The notes under the pieces were generated by a model. It did no database searches. It was not told where the DNA came from and saw nothing but the letters and a program-made list of their open reading frames with translations. A DNA stretch of 64,000 bases from Pseudomonas hamedanensis (GTDB lineage: Bacteria; Pseudomonadota; Gammaproteobacteria; Pseudomonadales; Pseudomonadaceae): NCBI RefSeq assembly GCF_014268595.2, contig NZ_CP077091.1, positions 22,501-86,500 of the forward strand, given 5' to 3'. Positions 1-12,869 of the stretch are shown here, piece by piece; within the stretch, counting starts at the first letter, position 1; every line of letters begins with the position of its first letter. Made by a program: the position numbers and the translations under genes.

Positions 1-1525
<1,525 letters not shown>

Positions 1526-1698
1526 ATATAACACCCAAGCAATTTGCTTGCTTCGAGCTGAAAAGCGAAAGAGCACCAGATTGCGGTGTGTGAAGACGAA
1601 ACGAACCGAAAGTTTGAATCTCACGAAAACACCGAAAGCTGTCACATACCCAATTTGCTGAAGCGCGGCCATCTGGCCACGATTCGGTACCCGAATTT
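1526..1698 (+). other. 23S-5S internal transcribed spacer
   Basis: About 170 bases between the two rRNA genes, part of the primary rRNA transcript and removed during maturation. It holds no tRNA and no open frame of interest. Segments near the 23S end and just before the 5S gene are presumably the processing stems. Confidence 0.8.
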
Positions 1699-1815
1699 CT
1701 TGACGACCATAGAGCGTTGGAACCACCTGATCCCATCCCGAACTCAGCAGTGAAACGATGCATCGCCGATGGTAGTGTGGGGTTTCCCCATGTGAGAGTA
1801 GGTCATCGTCAAGAT
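1699..1815 (+). rRNA. rrf: 5S ribosomal RNA
   Basis: The segment contains the hallmark 5S rRNA stretches gacgaccatagagcgttgg, cccatcccgaactcag and gagagtaggtcatcgtcaag, spaced as in Pseudomonas 5S rRNA, for a length near 117 nt. It follows the 23S gene in the same orientation and is followed directly by a terminator. Ends are accurate to a few bases. Confidence 0.95.
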
Positions 1816-1824
1816 TAAATTCCG

Positions 1825-1860
1825 AAACCCCAATTGCGAAAGCAGTTGGGGTTTTGTTTT
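1825..1860 (+). terminator. rRNA operon terminator
   Basis: Hairpin with arms aaccccaattgc and gcagttggggtt around a gaaa tetraloop, followed by ttttgtttt. It ends the rRNA operon just after the 5S gene. Confidence 0.9.
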
Positions 1861-2033
1861 GCCTGCGAGAAAGTTTTGCTATCCCGGCGAAACGCTACCT
1901 TCGCAAGCGCTGCCGTCGGGAAAATCCTTCTGAAGTCACCGCGCAGTTTTTGGTATGGTGCAGCTCGTTTTTTAACGGACTGATGCCATGCCCATGGATC
2001 GGCACTCAATTATGTCAAAGAGTTGCTGTAGAA

Positions 2034-3926
2034 ATGCCTGAACCTATCCCGATCAAGGATCATGAAAAAGAAACGCGCCTGGTCAACAAACGGTTGATCG
2101 CCTGCGCCCTGTTTGTCTTCGCCGTCAGCTGTGCCTTGGTGGTACGGTTGTACATCCTGCAAGTGGTGGAATTCGACTACCACTCGACGATCTCTGAAAA
2201 CAACCGCGTGCATGTCTTGCCGATCCCGCCGACACGGGGCCTGATCTACGACCGCAACGGTGTCCTGCTCGCCGATAACCGTCCCAGCTTCAACCTGACC
2301 ATCACCCGCGAGCGCGCCACTGATGTCAATCGGGAGCTGGACGAGGTCATCAACCTTCTTCATCTGCCTGCCGAAGACCGTACGGTATTCGATAAAGCCA
2401 TGAAGCAGTCCCGTCACCCGTTTACGCCAGTGACACTGTTTTATGAACTGACGGAAGAGCAGATTGCCGTTCTCGCGGTCAATGAGTTCCGCTTGCCGGG
2501 CTTGGATGTCGAGCCGCAGTTCGTTCGTCATTATCCTCTCGGTGCGCATTTCGCCCATTCGATCGGCTACGTCGGCCGTATCAATGAAAAAGAGTCCAAG
2601 GTGCTCGATCCGGTTGAATATCGAGGTACTCAATCCATCGGCAAAACCGGGGTCGAGCGCTTCTACGAGGCGCAACTGCACGGTCACGTCGGTTACGAAG
2701 AAGTCGAAACCAATGCTCAGGGCCGGGTGCTGCGTGTGCTTAAACACACCGATCCGATACCGGGCAAAAACATCGTGTTGAGCCTCGACGTCAAGTTGCA
2801 GCAGGCCGCAGAAGCCGCGCTGGGGGATCGTCGAGGCTCGGTGGTTGCGCTTGATCCAGCGACCGGCGAAGTGCTGGCGATGGTCAGCAACCCGAGTTTC
2901 GACCCGAACCTGTTTGTCACCGGCATCAGTTCCAAGGAATATTCGGCGCTGCGAGATTCCATCGACCGGCCATTGTTCAACCGTGTGTTGCGCGGACTTT
3001 ACGCCCCGGGTTCGACCATCAAGCCGGAAGTCGCAATCGCCGGTCTCGATGCCGGCGTCGTCACGCCGCAGACCCGTGTTTTCGACCCAGGTTATTACCA
3101 ACTGCCGGACTTCGATCACAAGTACCGCAACTGGAACCACAGCGGTGACGGCTGGGTAGACATGGACGCGGCGATCATGCGCTCCAATGACACCTACTTT
3201 TACGATTTGGCGCACAAGCTGGGCATCGATCGTCTGCACGACTACATGGCGATGTTCGGCCTGGGCGAGAAAGTCTCGCTGGACATGTTTGAGGAATCGC
3301 CGGGCCTGATGCCATCTCAAGCCTGGAAGCGCGCCACGCGCCGTCAGGCGTGGTATCCCGGCGAAACCGTGATCCTCGGCATTGGTCAGGGCTATATGCA
3401 GGTCACGCCGCTGCAATTGGCGCAAGCGACCGCGTTGATCGCCAATAAAGGCGTGTGGAACCGACCGCATCTGGCCAAAACCGTCGATGGCGTCGCACCG
3501 GTCGACGAACACCCTATGCCGAATATCCTGCTCAAGGATCCGCGCGACTGGGAGCAGGTCAACCATGGCATGCAGATGGTCATGCACGACGCCCGGGGCA
3601 TCGCCCGTGCGGCCGCGGCCGGTGCGCAATACCGCATCGCCGGCAAGAGTGGTACGGCGCAAGTGGTGGCGATCAAGCAGGGCGAGCGCTACAACCGTGA
3701 GAAAACCCTCGAGCGCCACCGCGACAATGCCTTGTTCGTCGGCTTCGCACCGGCGGAGCATCCGAAGATCGCGATTTCGGTGATGATCGAAAACGGCGAG
3801 GCCGGTGGTCGGGTCGCGGGCCCGGTGGTGCGGCAGATCATGGACGCCTGGTTACTCGACCAGGACGGCCATCTCAAGCCGCAATACGCCGCGCCAAGCA
3901 AAGCGCCGGGTGACCCGCACGTTTGA
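2034..3926 (+). CDS. mrdA: Penicillin-binding protein 2 (peptidoglycan transpeptidase), second-type paralog
   Basis: Class B penicillin-binding protein that cross-links peptidoglycan during cell elongation, anchored in the inner membrane with a periplasmic catalytic domain. From the ATG at 2034 it has 630 residues: a short cytoplasmic start (MPEPIPIKDHEKETRLV), one membrane span at about 20-42, a PBP dimerisation domain, and the transpeptidase domain. Visible motifs are S327-T-I-K (nucleophile), the SND motif in MRSNDTYFYD, and K538-SGT. The open frame extends to 1854, but the extra 60 codons overlap the rRNA terminator region and do not resemble the family. The usual mrdA-rodA neighbours are absent, so this is probably the second PBP2 found in some Pseudomonas. 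The ribosome-binding site is weak. Confidence 0.9.
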   Translation: MPEPIPIKDHEKETRLVNKRLIACALFVFAVSCALVVRLYILQVVEFDYHSTISENNRVHVLPIPPTRGLIYDRNGVLLADNRPSFNLTITRERATDVNRELDEVINLLHLPAEDRTVFDKAMKQSRHPFTPVTLFYELTEEQIAVLAVNEFRLPGLDVEPQFVRHYPLGAHFAHSIGYVGRINEKESKVLDPVEYRGTQSIGKTGVERFYEAQLHGHVGYEEVETNAQGRVLRVLKHTDPIPGKNIVLSLDVKLQQAAEAALGDRRGSVVALDPATGEVLAMVSNPSFDPNLFVTGISSKEYSALRDSIDRPLFNRVLRGLYAPGSTIKPEVAIAGLDAGVVTPQTRVFDPGYYQLPDFDHKYRNWNHSGDGWVDMDAAIMRSNDTYFYDLAHKLGIDRLHDYMAMFGLGEKVSLDMFEESPGLMPSQAWKRATRRQAWYPGETVILGIGQGYMQVTPLQLAQATALIANKGVWNRPHLAKTVDGVAPVDEHPMPNILLKDPRDWEQVNHGMQMVMHDARGIARAAAAGAQYRIAGKSGTAQVVAIKQGERYNREKTLERHRDNALFVGFAPAEHPKIAISVMIENGEAGGRVAGPVVRQIMDAWLLDQDGHLKPQYAAPSKAPGDPHV

Positions 3927-4003
3927 CCGTGACGGCTTCACAGCACTGGCTCACGCAAGCTGAGCGGGTGCTGTGAAGCTCTTGCTAAATACCTGGCCGC
4001 GAA

Positions 4004-4408
4004 TCAGGCTCCTGGCACCGGGCAGCTCAGGTCGCCTTCCTCGCACTGCAAATACGGCTTCAGCGCCTCTACCCGTGCCTTGGTCACGGCGGTGAGGCAT
4101 TGGCTGTAAACCAATGGATAAACGCTACCGCCCGCCACGCCGGACGCCGAAAACTGGCATTCGGCATCACGAAACCCGATCCAGGCCCGTTGCGCAGTGA
4201 TCAGCATTTTTTTGCTGTCCGGATTGTTCTTCAAGCGCCCGGTGATCTGTTGATACACCGTGTTCAGCTCTTTATCCACTGCTTTGTACGCCTGACCGGC
4301 ACACTGATTCATCGTTGCCTGATCGCTGGCATTGGCGCAGTCGACGGCAGACTGGGCGAACGGTACGAACAGGAAGGGCGACAGGGCCAAGAGTAAACGG
4401 GGGGACAT
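4004..4408 (-). CDS. LprI-like lysozyme-inhibitor family protein (DUF1311)
   Basis: Predicted secreted protein of 134 residues from the ATG at 4408 (an upstream TTG at 4414 is less likely). A signal peptide (MSPRLLLALSPFLFVPFAQSA) precedes a DUF1311/LprI N-terminal domain with its typical features: VDCANASDQATMNQCA, the Asn/Lys-rich helix, and AQRAWIGFRDAEC, with paired cysteines. Family members include a mycobacterial lysozyme inhibitor, but most are uncharacterised, so function here is only suggested. It is transcribed alone, towards the PBP2 gene. Confidence 0.8.
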   Translation of the reverse strand: MSPRLLLALSPFLFVPFAQSAVDCANASDQATMNQCAGQAYKAVDKELNTVYQQITGRLKNNPDSKKMLITAQRAWIGFRDAECQFSASGVAGGSVYPLVYSQCLTAVTKARVEALKPYLQCEEGDLSCPVPGA

Positions 4409-4539
4409 GGGCAATTCTCGCTGTTTCGAAGGTAAGTGCCGAACAGTGTAGCGATTGCGTCGCGCTTACTCAGTCGACGCAGTCGAGACGCTGGTATCTA
4501 TCGGGTGTCCGAGTAGTAAAACCACACCACCGGCGACAG

Positions 4540-4606
4540 CCGTATCAGCCAATCGTAGCCAGTTGTCGGGGCGGCAAATGCGCCTTATTTTTCCTGACTG
4601 ATACGG
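4540..4606. repeat. Intergenic inverted repeat enclosing a terminator-like hairpin
   Basis: Perfect 9-base arms ccgtatcag (4540-4548) and ctgatacgg (4598-4606) flank ggcggcaaatgcgcc followed by ttattttt on the plus strand. It lies between two divergent genes, where neither needs a terminator. Meaning unknown. Confidence 0.4.
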
Positions 4607-4683
4607 TGGCTGCACGGGTTTGATACAACTTCAGATTGGACATGTGGTCATACAAGCCTAGTGTTCAGAACAGGAGGTGACGT

Positions 4684-5172
4684 ATGAAACCAGTACCTAA
4701 CAGTTTCGAACGCAAAATCACGCTCAAGGCGCCGCGCTCGTACGTCTGGCGCGCTTTGGTCGATGCCGAGGCGTTCGGCCAGTGGTTTGGCGTGGCGCTG
4801 GAGGGCAGGCGGTTTATTGCCGGGGAATGGACGCAGGGGCAGGTCACCTACCCAGGTTATGAACACGTCTTGTGGAATGTGCTGATCGAGCGGGTCGAGC
4901 CGCAGCAGTTGTTCTCGTTTCGTTGGCATCCGTATGCGGTGAATCCCAAGATCGATTATTCCCAGGAACCGACGACGCTGGTCAAATTCGAATTGCAAGA
5001 TTACGAAAACGGCACCCTGCTCAAGGTCTCCGAGTCCGGTTTTGCCCATATTCCCGATATTCGCCAGAAAGAAGCGTATTACATGGACAGTCGGGGTTGG
5101 GAAGAGCAGTTGAGCCGGCTTGAACAGTTCCTTGCCGAGGCGGCGAAGACGCGGGAAAGCGGCAGTGCCTGA
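4684..5172 (+). CDS. SRPBCC (START/AHSA1-like) domain protein
   Basis: A 162-residue cytoplasmic protein that fills one SRPBCC ligand-binding fold (Activator of Hsp90 ATPase homologue 1-like). Supporting segments are the opening strand FERKITLKAPRSYVWRALVD, AFGQWFGV, the central LFSFRWHPY, and the long C-terminal helix WEEQLSRLEQFLAEAAK. The fold encloses a hydrophobic pocket, but the ligand cannot be told from sequence. An excellent ribosome-binding site, aggaggtgacgt, precedes the ATG. It stands alone, with the candidate RsmX RNA immediately downstream on the same strand. Confidence 0.82.
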   Translation: MKPVPNSFERKITLKAPRSYVWRALVDAEAFGQWFGVALEGRRFIAGEWTQGQVTYPGYEHVLWNVLIERVEPQQLFSFRWHPYAVNPKIDYSQEPTTLVKFELQDYENGTLLKVSESGFAHIPDIRQKEAYYMDSRGWEEQLSRLEQFLAEAAKTRESGSA

Positions 5173-5200
5173 CAGGTCTAAGGTTTTTCGGAAGTCGTCT

Positions 5201-5218
5201 TATAGCGAATGTCTTACA
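5201..5218 (+). promoter_or_regulatory. Candidate GacA upstream activating half-site
   Basis: The GacA element upstream of Pseudomonas rsm genes is TGTAAG-N6-CTTACA. Here the right half CTTACA is perfect (5213-5218), while the left half (tatagc) matches only 3 of 6. It is centred about 63 bases before the inferred RNA start, the spacing typical of rsm promoters. Confidence 0.45.
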
Positions 5219-5271
5219 CGCGCTGGTAGCTTTTACGACTATTGCTGATTGGATCCACTGCGTAATCTACA

Positions 5272-5390
5272 CACATCAACTGAGACACAGGGAGTGTTTC
5301 AGGATCAAGGACGATCGACCATTGCAAGGATCGCTGCCGACAGGGAGTCGATAATGGTCTTGGGAAAAACCCGCTTCGGCGGGTTTTTTT
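5272..5390 (+). ncRNA. rsmX: RsmX-type small RNA (sequesters RsmA/RsmE)
   Basis: This segment has the architecture of the Gac/Rsm regulatory RNAs, which bind RsmA/CsrA-family proteins through repeated GGA motifs and so relieve translational repression. About six GGA motifs fall in roughly 90 nt. Two sit in hairpin loops: gatc-AAGGAC-gatc (5303-5316) and cgac-AGGGA-gtcg (5338-5350). The second is enclosed by a longer stem gaccatt/aatggtc (5317-5323 with 5353-5359). A strong terminator aacccgcttcggcgggtt plus a T-run ends it. A -10-like taatct lies at 5263-5268. The 5' end is inferred from family length (about 119 nt). Family assignment is by structure and motif, not by a covariance search. Confidence 0.72.
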
Positions 5391-5392
5391 TC
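5366..5392 (+). terminator. Terminator of the RsmX-like RNA
   Basis: Arms aacccgc and gcgggtt around ttcg, followed by eight T residues. Confidence 0.9.
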
Positions 5393-5431
5393 GCCTGCAG
5401 AAAAACATCTGCAACGGTGGCGTGTGAGGTT

Positions 5432-5458
5432 GTGGTGGGGGATATATTCCCCCACCAC
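5432..5458 (-). terminator. Hairpin downstream of acnA
   Basis: Near-perfect arms gtggtggggga and tcccccaccac lie 14 bases past the acnA stop. There is no T-run, so it may act as an mRNA 3'-end stabiliser or a factor-dependent terminator. Confidence 0.6.
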
Positions 5459-5471
5459 GATACAGGGTCAA

Positions 5472-8213
<2,742 letters not shown>

Positions 8214-8435
8214 TACGATCACTCCTTTGAATCCGCACGGCTACGGATTGAGGGGACGGACAGAGCCTTAAACCTAGCCCTGTTTTGAGTAGCTGGCTAA
8301 TAACTGGACTCTATGGGCGCAACCATGGTTCCGACTTCAGCTATCATGCGCCGGTTTTCGTGACAGGCGTTGCGGCAACGCAAGGCTTGAGCATCGCGCA
8401 GGGGCCGAATCATCGTCCGCTGCCCAGGAGTAAGA

Positions 8436-9509
8436 ATGAACACCCTATTCATGCATTGCCGGCCCGGCTTCGAGGGCGAAGTCTGCTCGGAGATTTCCGA
8501 CCTCGCCGCCCGGCTCAACGTGGCCGGCTACGCCAAGGCCAAAACGGCCGCCGCGTGCGCCGAGTTCGTCTGCACCGAAGCAGACGGCGCCGAACGTCTG
8601 ATGCGCGGCCAGCGTTTTGCCGAGCTGATCTTCCCGCGCCAGTGGGCGCGCGGCTTCTTCATTGATTTGCCGGAAAACGATCGCATCAGCGTGATCCTCG
8701 CGCACATGGCCGACTTCCCGGTGTTTGGCAGCTTGTGGCTGGAAGTTGTCGACACCAACGACGGCAAGGAACTGTCGAACTTCTGCAAGAAATTTGAAGG
8801 TCCGCTACGAAAGGCGTTGACCGCCGCCGGCAAGCTGATCGAGGACGCCAGCAAGCCGCGTCTGTTGCTGACTTTCAAAAGCGGTCGCGAAGTGTTTCTC
8901 GGCATGGCCGATGCTGGCAACTCGGCGATGTGGCCAATGGGCATTCCGCGCCTGAAGTTTCCCCGTGAGGCTCCGAGCCGTTCGACGTTGAAGCTGGAAG
9001 AGGCCTGGCATCACTTCATTCCGCGCGATCAATGGGACGATCGCCTGCACAGCGACATGACCGGTGTCGACCTCGGCGCCGCACCGGGCGGCTGGACCTG
9101 GCAACTGGTCAACCGCGGCATGCTGGTCACCGCCATCGACAACGGTCCGATGGCCGAAAGCCTGATGGACACCGGGTTGGTGCAGCATTTGATGGCCGAC
9201 GGTTTTACCTTCAAGCCCAAGCAACCGGTGGACTGGATGGTCTGCGACATCGTCGAGAAACCGGCGCGTAACGCCGCGATGCTCGAAGAGTGGATCGGTG
9301 AGGGGCATTGCCGCGAGGCAGTGGTAAACCTGAAATTGCCGATGAAGCAGCGGTACGCTGAAGTGAAGCGTCTGCTTGAACGCATCGCCGATGGTTTCAA
9401 GGCGCGTGGGATCAAAGTCGATATCGGCTGCAAACAGCTTTATCACGACCGCGAGGAAGTGACCTGCCATTTGCGTCGGCATGACACGAAAAAACCGAAA
9501 TCCCGCTGA
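8436..9509 (+). CDS. rlmM: 23S rRNA 2'-O-ribose (C2498) methyltransferase RlmM
   Basis: Methylates the ribose of C2498 in 23S rRNA with S-adenosylmethionine. The 357-residue protein has an N-terminal THUMP-like region and a C-terminal Rossmann methyltransferase domain with the SAM motif GVDLGAAPGGWTWQL (about 211-225), the DNG acidic site after it, WMVCDIVEKP, and the catalytic-lysine segment VNLKLPMKQRY. Length matches the YgdE/RlmM family. An aggag site precedes the ATG. A mirrored REP pair follows the gene. Confidence 0.95.
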   Translation: MNTLFMHCRPGFEGEVCSEISDLAARLNVAGYAKAKTAAACAEFVCTEADGAERLMRGQRFAELIFPRQWARGFFIDLPENDRISVILAHMADFPVFGSLWLEVVDTNDGKELSNFCKKFEGPLRKALTAAGKLIEDASKPRLLLTFKSGREVFLGMADAGNSAMWPMGIPRLKFPREAPSRSTLKLEEAWHHFIPRDQWDDRLHSDMTGVDLGAAPGGWTWQLVNRGMLVTAIDNGPMAESLMDTGLVQHLMADGFTFKPKQPVDWMVCDIVEKPARNAAMLEEWIGEGHCREAVVNLKLPMKQRYAEVKRLLERIADGFKARGIKVDIGCKQLYHDREEVTCHLRRHDTKKPKSR

Positions 9510-9524
9510 AACAGCGCAAACCCT

Positions 9525-9614
9525 TGTAGGAGCGAGCCTGCTCGCGAAGGCGTCTTATCAGCCGACATCAATGCTGGATGAAACACCGCATTCGCGAGCA
9601 GGCTCGCTCCCACA
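9525..9614. repeat. REP element pair (inverted)
   Basis: tgtaggagcgagcctgctcgcga (first 20 of these suffice to recognise it) at 9525-9547 and its near-complement at 9592-9614, separated by 44 bases. This is the common Pseudomonas fluorescens-type intergenic REP doublet. Confidence 0.85.
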
Positions 9615-9673
9615 GGGGTTAGACGACTCCCCCGGCAATGCGCGACAATGCCGGCCAGTTTTTGGAGTAAATC

Positions 9674-9925
9674 ATGAGTGAAATGATCGATACCCCGGTC
9701 GACGGCACGCTCGACGCCACCGGCCTCAATTGCCCGGAACCGGTGATGATGCTGCATCAGCACATCCGCGATCTGGTGCCCGGTGGCCTGCTCAAAGTGA
9801 TCGCCACCGACCCTTCGACCAAGCGCGATATTCCCAAGTTTTGCGTGTTCCTCGACCATGAACTGGTCAGCCAGCAAGAAGAGGCCGGTACTTATCTGTA
9901 CTGGATCCGCAAGAAGGACGCGTAA
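9674..9925 (+). CDS. tusA: Sulfurtransferase TusA
   Basis: Small (83-residue) cytoplasmic sulfur carrier that accepts persulfide sulfur from IscS and passes it on for tRNA 2-thiouridine synthesis. The family signature CPxP is present as [16 protein letters not shown], the Cys being the sulfur-binding residue. The beta-alpha-beta fold pattern ([19 protein letters not shown]) is complete. The start has a good ggag site. REP pairs lie on both sides, so it is an isolated transcription unit. Confidence 0.95.
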   Translation: MSEMIDTPVDGTLDATGLNCPEPVMMLHQHIRDLVPGGLLKVIATDPSTKRDIPKFCVFLDHELVSQQEEAGTYLYWIRKKDA

Positions 9926-9947
9926 TTGCCGCTACGCCTAAAACCAA

Positions 9948-10037
9948 TGTGGGAGCGAGCTTGCTCGCGAAAGCGATCTGTCAGTCGACATCAACAGTGA
10001 TTGACAAACCGCATTCGTGAGCAAGCCCGCTCCCACA
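9948..10037. repeat. REP element pair (inverted)
   Basis: Copies at 9948-9970 and 10015-10037 in opposite orientation, between the convergent tusA and MATE genes. The second copy is slightly diverged (tcgtgagcaagcccgctccc). Confidence 0.8.
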
Positions 10038-10060
10038 TTTTTTCGTTCTGAGTAAAGTCT

Positions 10061-11485
10061 TCAACCCGCCGAACGACTGATCCGGATCCGCTTGCGCGCA
10101 CTGCGCGTCAGGCGGATCGACAGCATCAGGGCCGCGCAACTCAAGCCGACGATCAGACCCTGCCACAAACCGCTCGGACCGCGTGGCTCGCCGAGCCAGT
10201 CGGTCAGGCCCAGTGCGTAACCCACCGGCAAGCCAATGCCCCAATAAGCGAACAAGGTCAGGATCATGGTGACACGCGTGTCCTGATACCCGCGCAGGGC
10301 GCCGGCCGCGGTGACCTGGATGGCGTCGGAAAACTGAAACAGTGCCGAATACACAATCAGCATCGCCGCGATGTGAATCACCGTCGGGTCAGCGGTATAG
10401 ATCGCCGCAATCGGTTCGCGCAGCAACAGCATCAGGCTGGCCGACAGGCAGGCGTAGGCCAGTGCCGTGCCCATGCCGACGCCGGCGGCAAAACGCGCCT
10501 CGCGCGGTTCTTCACGGCCCAACGCCTGGCCGACGCGCACGGTAACGGCCATGCCCAGCGAGTAAGGGATCATGAACACCAGCGAACTGACGTTCAGCGC
10601 AATCTGATGCCCGGCCACTACCGTGGCACCGAGGCTGCCGATCAACAGCGCGATCACGGCGAAGATACTCGACTCGGCAAACACCGCAATGCCGATCGGC
10701 AAGCCAATCGACAGCAGACGCTTGATCACCGGCCACTGCGGCCAGTCGAAGCGGCTGAACAGCTCGCTTGAGCGATAAGCCGGCGCCCAACGCTCGTAAC
10801 CGGCCAGGCCCAGCGCCATCACCCACATTACGATAGCCGTGGCCCAGCCGCAGCCGACACCGCCCATCGCCGGCACGCCGAAATGGCCGTAAATGAAGAT
10901 GTAATTCAACGGGATGTTCAGCGCCAGACCGCAAAGGCCCAGTACCATGGCCGGGCGGGTCCGGCCGATGCCGTCGCTGGTGCAGCGCAGCACATGGTAG
11001 AACGCCACCGCCGGTAGCCCGCTAGCGATCCCGTGCAGGTACTGCATGCACGGGCCGATCAACTCGGGGTCTACTTTCATCAAGTGCAAAATCGGTTCGG
11101 CGGCAAGCAGCATCGCGGTTGCAATCAAGCCCACCACCAGCGCCAGCCACAACGCCTGCCGCACGATCGGACCAATCTCGCTGTGCTTGCCAGCGCCGAA
11201 ACGCTGGGCGACTTTTGGCGTCGTCGCCAGCAACGTCCCGGTCATCAACAGAAAGACCGGCACCCAGATCGAATTGCCCAGCGCCACGGCTGCCAGGTCC
11301 TTGGGCCCGACGCGTCCGGCCATCACCGCATCGACAAAGCCCATGGCCGTGGTCGCCAGTTGCGCGATGATGATCGGCACCGCCAGGGCGAGCAGGTTCT
11401 TGAACTCCAGGCGAACCCGCGCAGGGCGGGTCAGGGAAACGGCGGCGGGTTGGTCAGGTACGGAATTCACAGGCAAAGCGTCCAC
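10061..11485 (-). CDS. MATE-family multidrug efflux pump (PmpM/NorM type)
   Basis: Inner-membrane cation-coupled drug antiporter of 474 residues, about 12 predicted membrane segments arranged as two six-helix halves. Family-typical segments include FVDAVMAGRVGPKDLAAVALGNSIW in the first half and the repeat-related FAVIALLIGSLGATVVAGHQIALN in the second. The best-known relative in the genus is P. aeruginosa PmpM, a proton-coupled pump for fluoroquinolones and benzalkonium; substrates here are unknown. It is divergent from pdxB, with about 145 bases between starts. Confidence 0.9.
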   Translation of the reverse strand: MDALPVNSVPDQPAAVSLTRPARVRLEFKNLLALAVPIIIAQLATTAMGFVDAVMAGRVGPKDLAAVALGNSIWVPVFLLMTGTLLATTPKVAQRFGAGKHSEIGPIVRQALWLALVVGLIATAMLLAAEPILHLMKVDPELIGPCMQYLHGIASGLPAVAFYHVLRCTSDGIGRTRPAMVLGLCGLALNIPLNYIFIYGHFGVPAMGGVGCGWATAIVMWVMALGLAGYERWAPAYRSSELFSRFDWPQWPVIKRLLSIGLPIGIAVFAESSIFAVIALLIGSLGATVVAGHQIALNVSSLVFMIPYSLGMAVTVRVGQALGREEPREARFAAGVGMGTALAYACLSASLMLLLREPIAAIYTADPTVIHIAAMLIVYSALFQFSDAIQVTAAGALRGYQDTRVTMILTLFAYWGIGLPVGYALGLTDWLGEPRGPSGLWQGLIVGLSCAALMLSIRLTRSARKRIRISRSAG

Positions 11486-11629
11486 AGAGGTTGATGCGCA
11501 AGGCGCCGCATTCTACGCCGCTGACGCCTTGGTCAGGAAAAATCCTCTGTTGCGGATTTGTAAGCGTAAACCCTGCTGGCTGATCGACGCGTCTGCACCT
11601 AAACTGCCGATCCGCCCAAGGAGCCCGCC

Positions 11630-12772
11630 ATGCTGATTGTTGCCGACGAAAATATTCCGCTGCTCGATGATTTTTTTGCCGGTTTCGGCGAAATCCGCCG
11701 CGTGCCGGGCCGTTCCATTGATCGCGCGACGGTGGAGCAGGCCGATGTATTGCTGGTGCGTTCGGTGACCAACGTCAGCCGTACGCTGCTCGAGGGCAGC
11801 AAGGTGCGCTTTGTCGGCACCTGCACCATCGGCACCGACCATCTGGATCTTGATTACTTCAATGAGGCCGGTATTACCTGGTCGAGCGCGCCGGGCTGCA
11901 ATGCCCGTGGCGTCGTCGATTACGTACTGGGCAGTCTTATGACGCTGGCCGAGATCGAAGGCGCCGATCTGTCCCAGCGTACGTACGGTGTCGTCGGTGC
12001 CGGTGAAGTCGGCGGTCGCTTGATCAAGGTCTTGAAGGGGCTCGGTTGGAACGTCAAGGTCTGCGATCCACCGCGTCAGGCCGTCGAGGGCGGCGATTAC
12101 GTCAGTATCGAGCAGATCATCGAACAGTGCGACGTGATCAGCCTGCATACGCCACTGACGCGCACCGGCTTCGATGCGACCTGGCATCTGTTCGATCAGC
12201 CGCGTTTACAGCAACTCAAGCAAGGTGCCTGGCTGATCAACGCCGCGCGCGGCCCTGTTGTCGATAATGCGGCGCTGCGTGAGGTGCTGCTGGAGCGTGA
12301 AGACCTGCAAGCGGTGCTCGACGTCTGGGAAAAAGAGCCCGAAGTCGATGCTGCGCTAGCCGAGCTCTGTGTATTGGCGACGCCGCACATTGCCGGATAC
12401 AGCCTCGACGGCAAGCAGCGCGGCACCGCACAGATCTATCAGGCCTACTGCACGTTCACTGGCCAGCCCGCCAGTATCCAGCTCAGTGACCTGCTGCCGG
12501 CACCGTGGTTGTCGGAAGTTTCCCTGCACGGCGACAGCGACCCTGCATGGGCGCTGGCGATGTTGTGCCGTGGCGTGTATGACCCGCGCCGTGACGACGC
12601 GGATTTTCGTCGCAGTCTGGCAGGCAATGTCGCTGAGCAACGTGCGGCATTTGATGTGTTGCGTAAACAGTATCCGGTGCGACGCGAAATCGAAGGGCTG
12701 AAGGTGCGGATTGAAGGGGCTTCGCCGGCGTTGCGGCAGATCGTGTCGGCGCTGGGGGCGGTGGCTGCCTAG
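11630..12772 (+). CDS. pdxB: Erythronate-4-phosphate dehydrogenase
   Basis: Second step of the DXP-dependent pyridoxal 5'-phosphate pathway: NAD-dependent oxidation of 4-phosphoerythronate. The 380-residue protein is a D-isomer-specific 2-hydroxyacid dehydrogenase. It has the Rossmann motif [12 protein letters not shown], the substrate-binding [10 protein letters not shown] with the catalytic Arg, and the catalytic Glu and His in WEKEPEVD and [18 protein letters not shown]-terminal dimerisation domain typical of PdxB follows, which distinguishes it from SerA. Strong aaggag site before the ATG. A truncated REP remnant follows the stop at 12777-12796. Confidence 0.96.
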   Translation: MLIVADENIPLLDDFFAGFGEIRRVPGRSIDRATVEQADVLLVRSVTNVSRTLLEGSKVRFVGTCTIGTDHLDLDYFNEAGITWSSAPGCNARGVVDYVLGSLMTLAEIEGADLSQRTYGVVGAGEVGGRLIKVLKGLGWNVKVCDPPRQAVEGGDYVSIEQIIEQCDVISLHTPLTRTGFDATWHLFDQPRLQQLKQGAWLINAARGPVVDNAALREVLLEREDLQAVLDVWEKEPEVDAALAELCVLATPHIAGYSLDGKQRGTAQIYQAYCTFTGQPASIQLSDLLPAPWLSEVSLHGDSDPAWALAMLCRGVYDPRRDDADFRRSLAGNVAEQRAAFDVLRKQYPVRREIEGLKVRIEGASPALRQIVSALGAVAA

Positions 12773-12821
12773 AAACCGAGCCTGCTCGCGAAAGCCATAC
12801 CACCGATCCTGAATTGCAGGC

Positions 12822-12850
12822 AGAAAAAACCCGGCCAAGCAGGGCCGGGT
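12822..12850 (-). terminator. Terminator of the small gene at 12870-13049
   Basis: On the minus strand acccggccctgcttggccgggt is followed by a run of T residues, 20 bases past the stop codon. Confidence 0.85.
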
Positions 12851-12869
12851 CAGGAAGACGGTGGCTATA

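Noticed and set aside
1526..1698. tRNA in the 23S-5S spacer
   Set aside because: No cloverleaf or CCA-proximal T-loop sequence was seen.
1854..2033. 60-codon N-terminal extension of the PBP2 frame
   Set aside because: It begins inside the rRNA terminator and has no family resemblance; MPEPIPIKDHEKE at 2034 matches the normal PBP2 start.
9525..9614. Repeat-spacer-repeat pattern as a possible CRISPR remnant
   Set aside because: The copies are inverted, not direct, occur as doublets throughout the window, and match REP elements.
12777..12796. Possible full REP after pdxB
   Set aside because: Only about 20 bases match and no mirrored partner exists; treated as a remnant.
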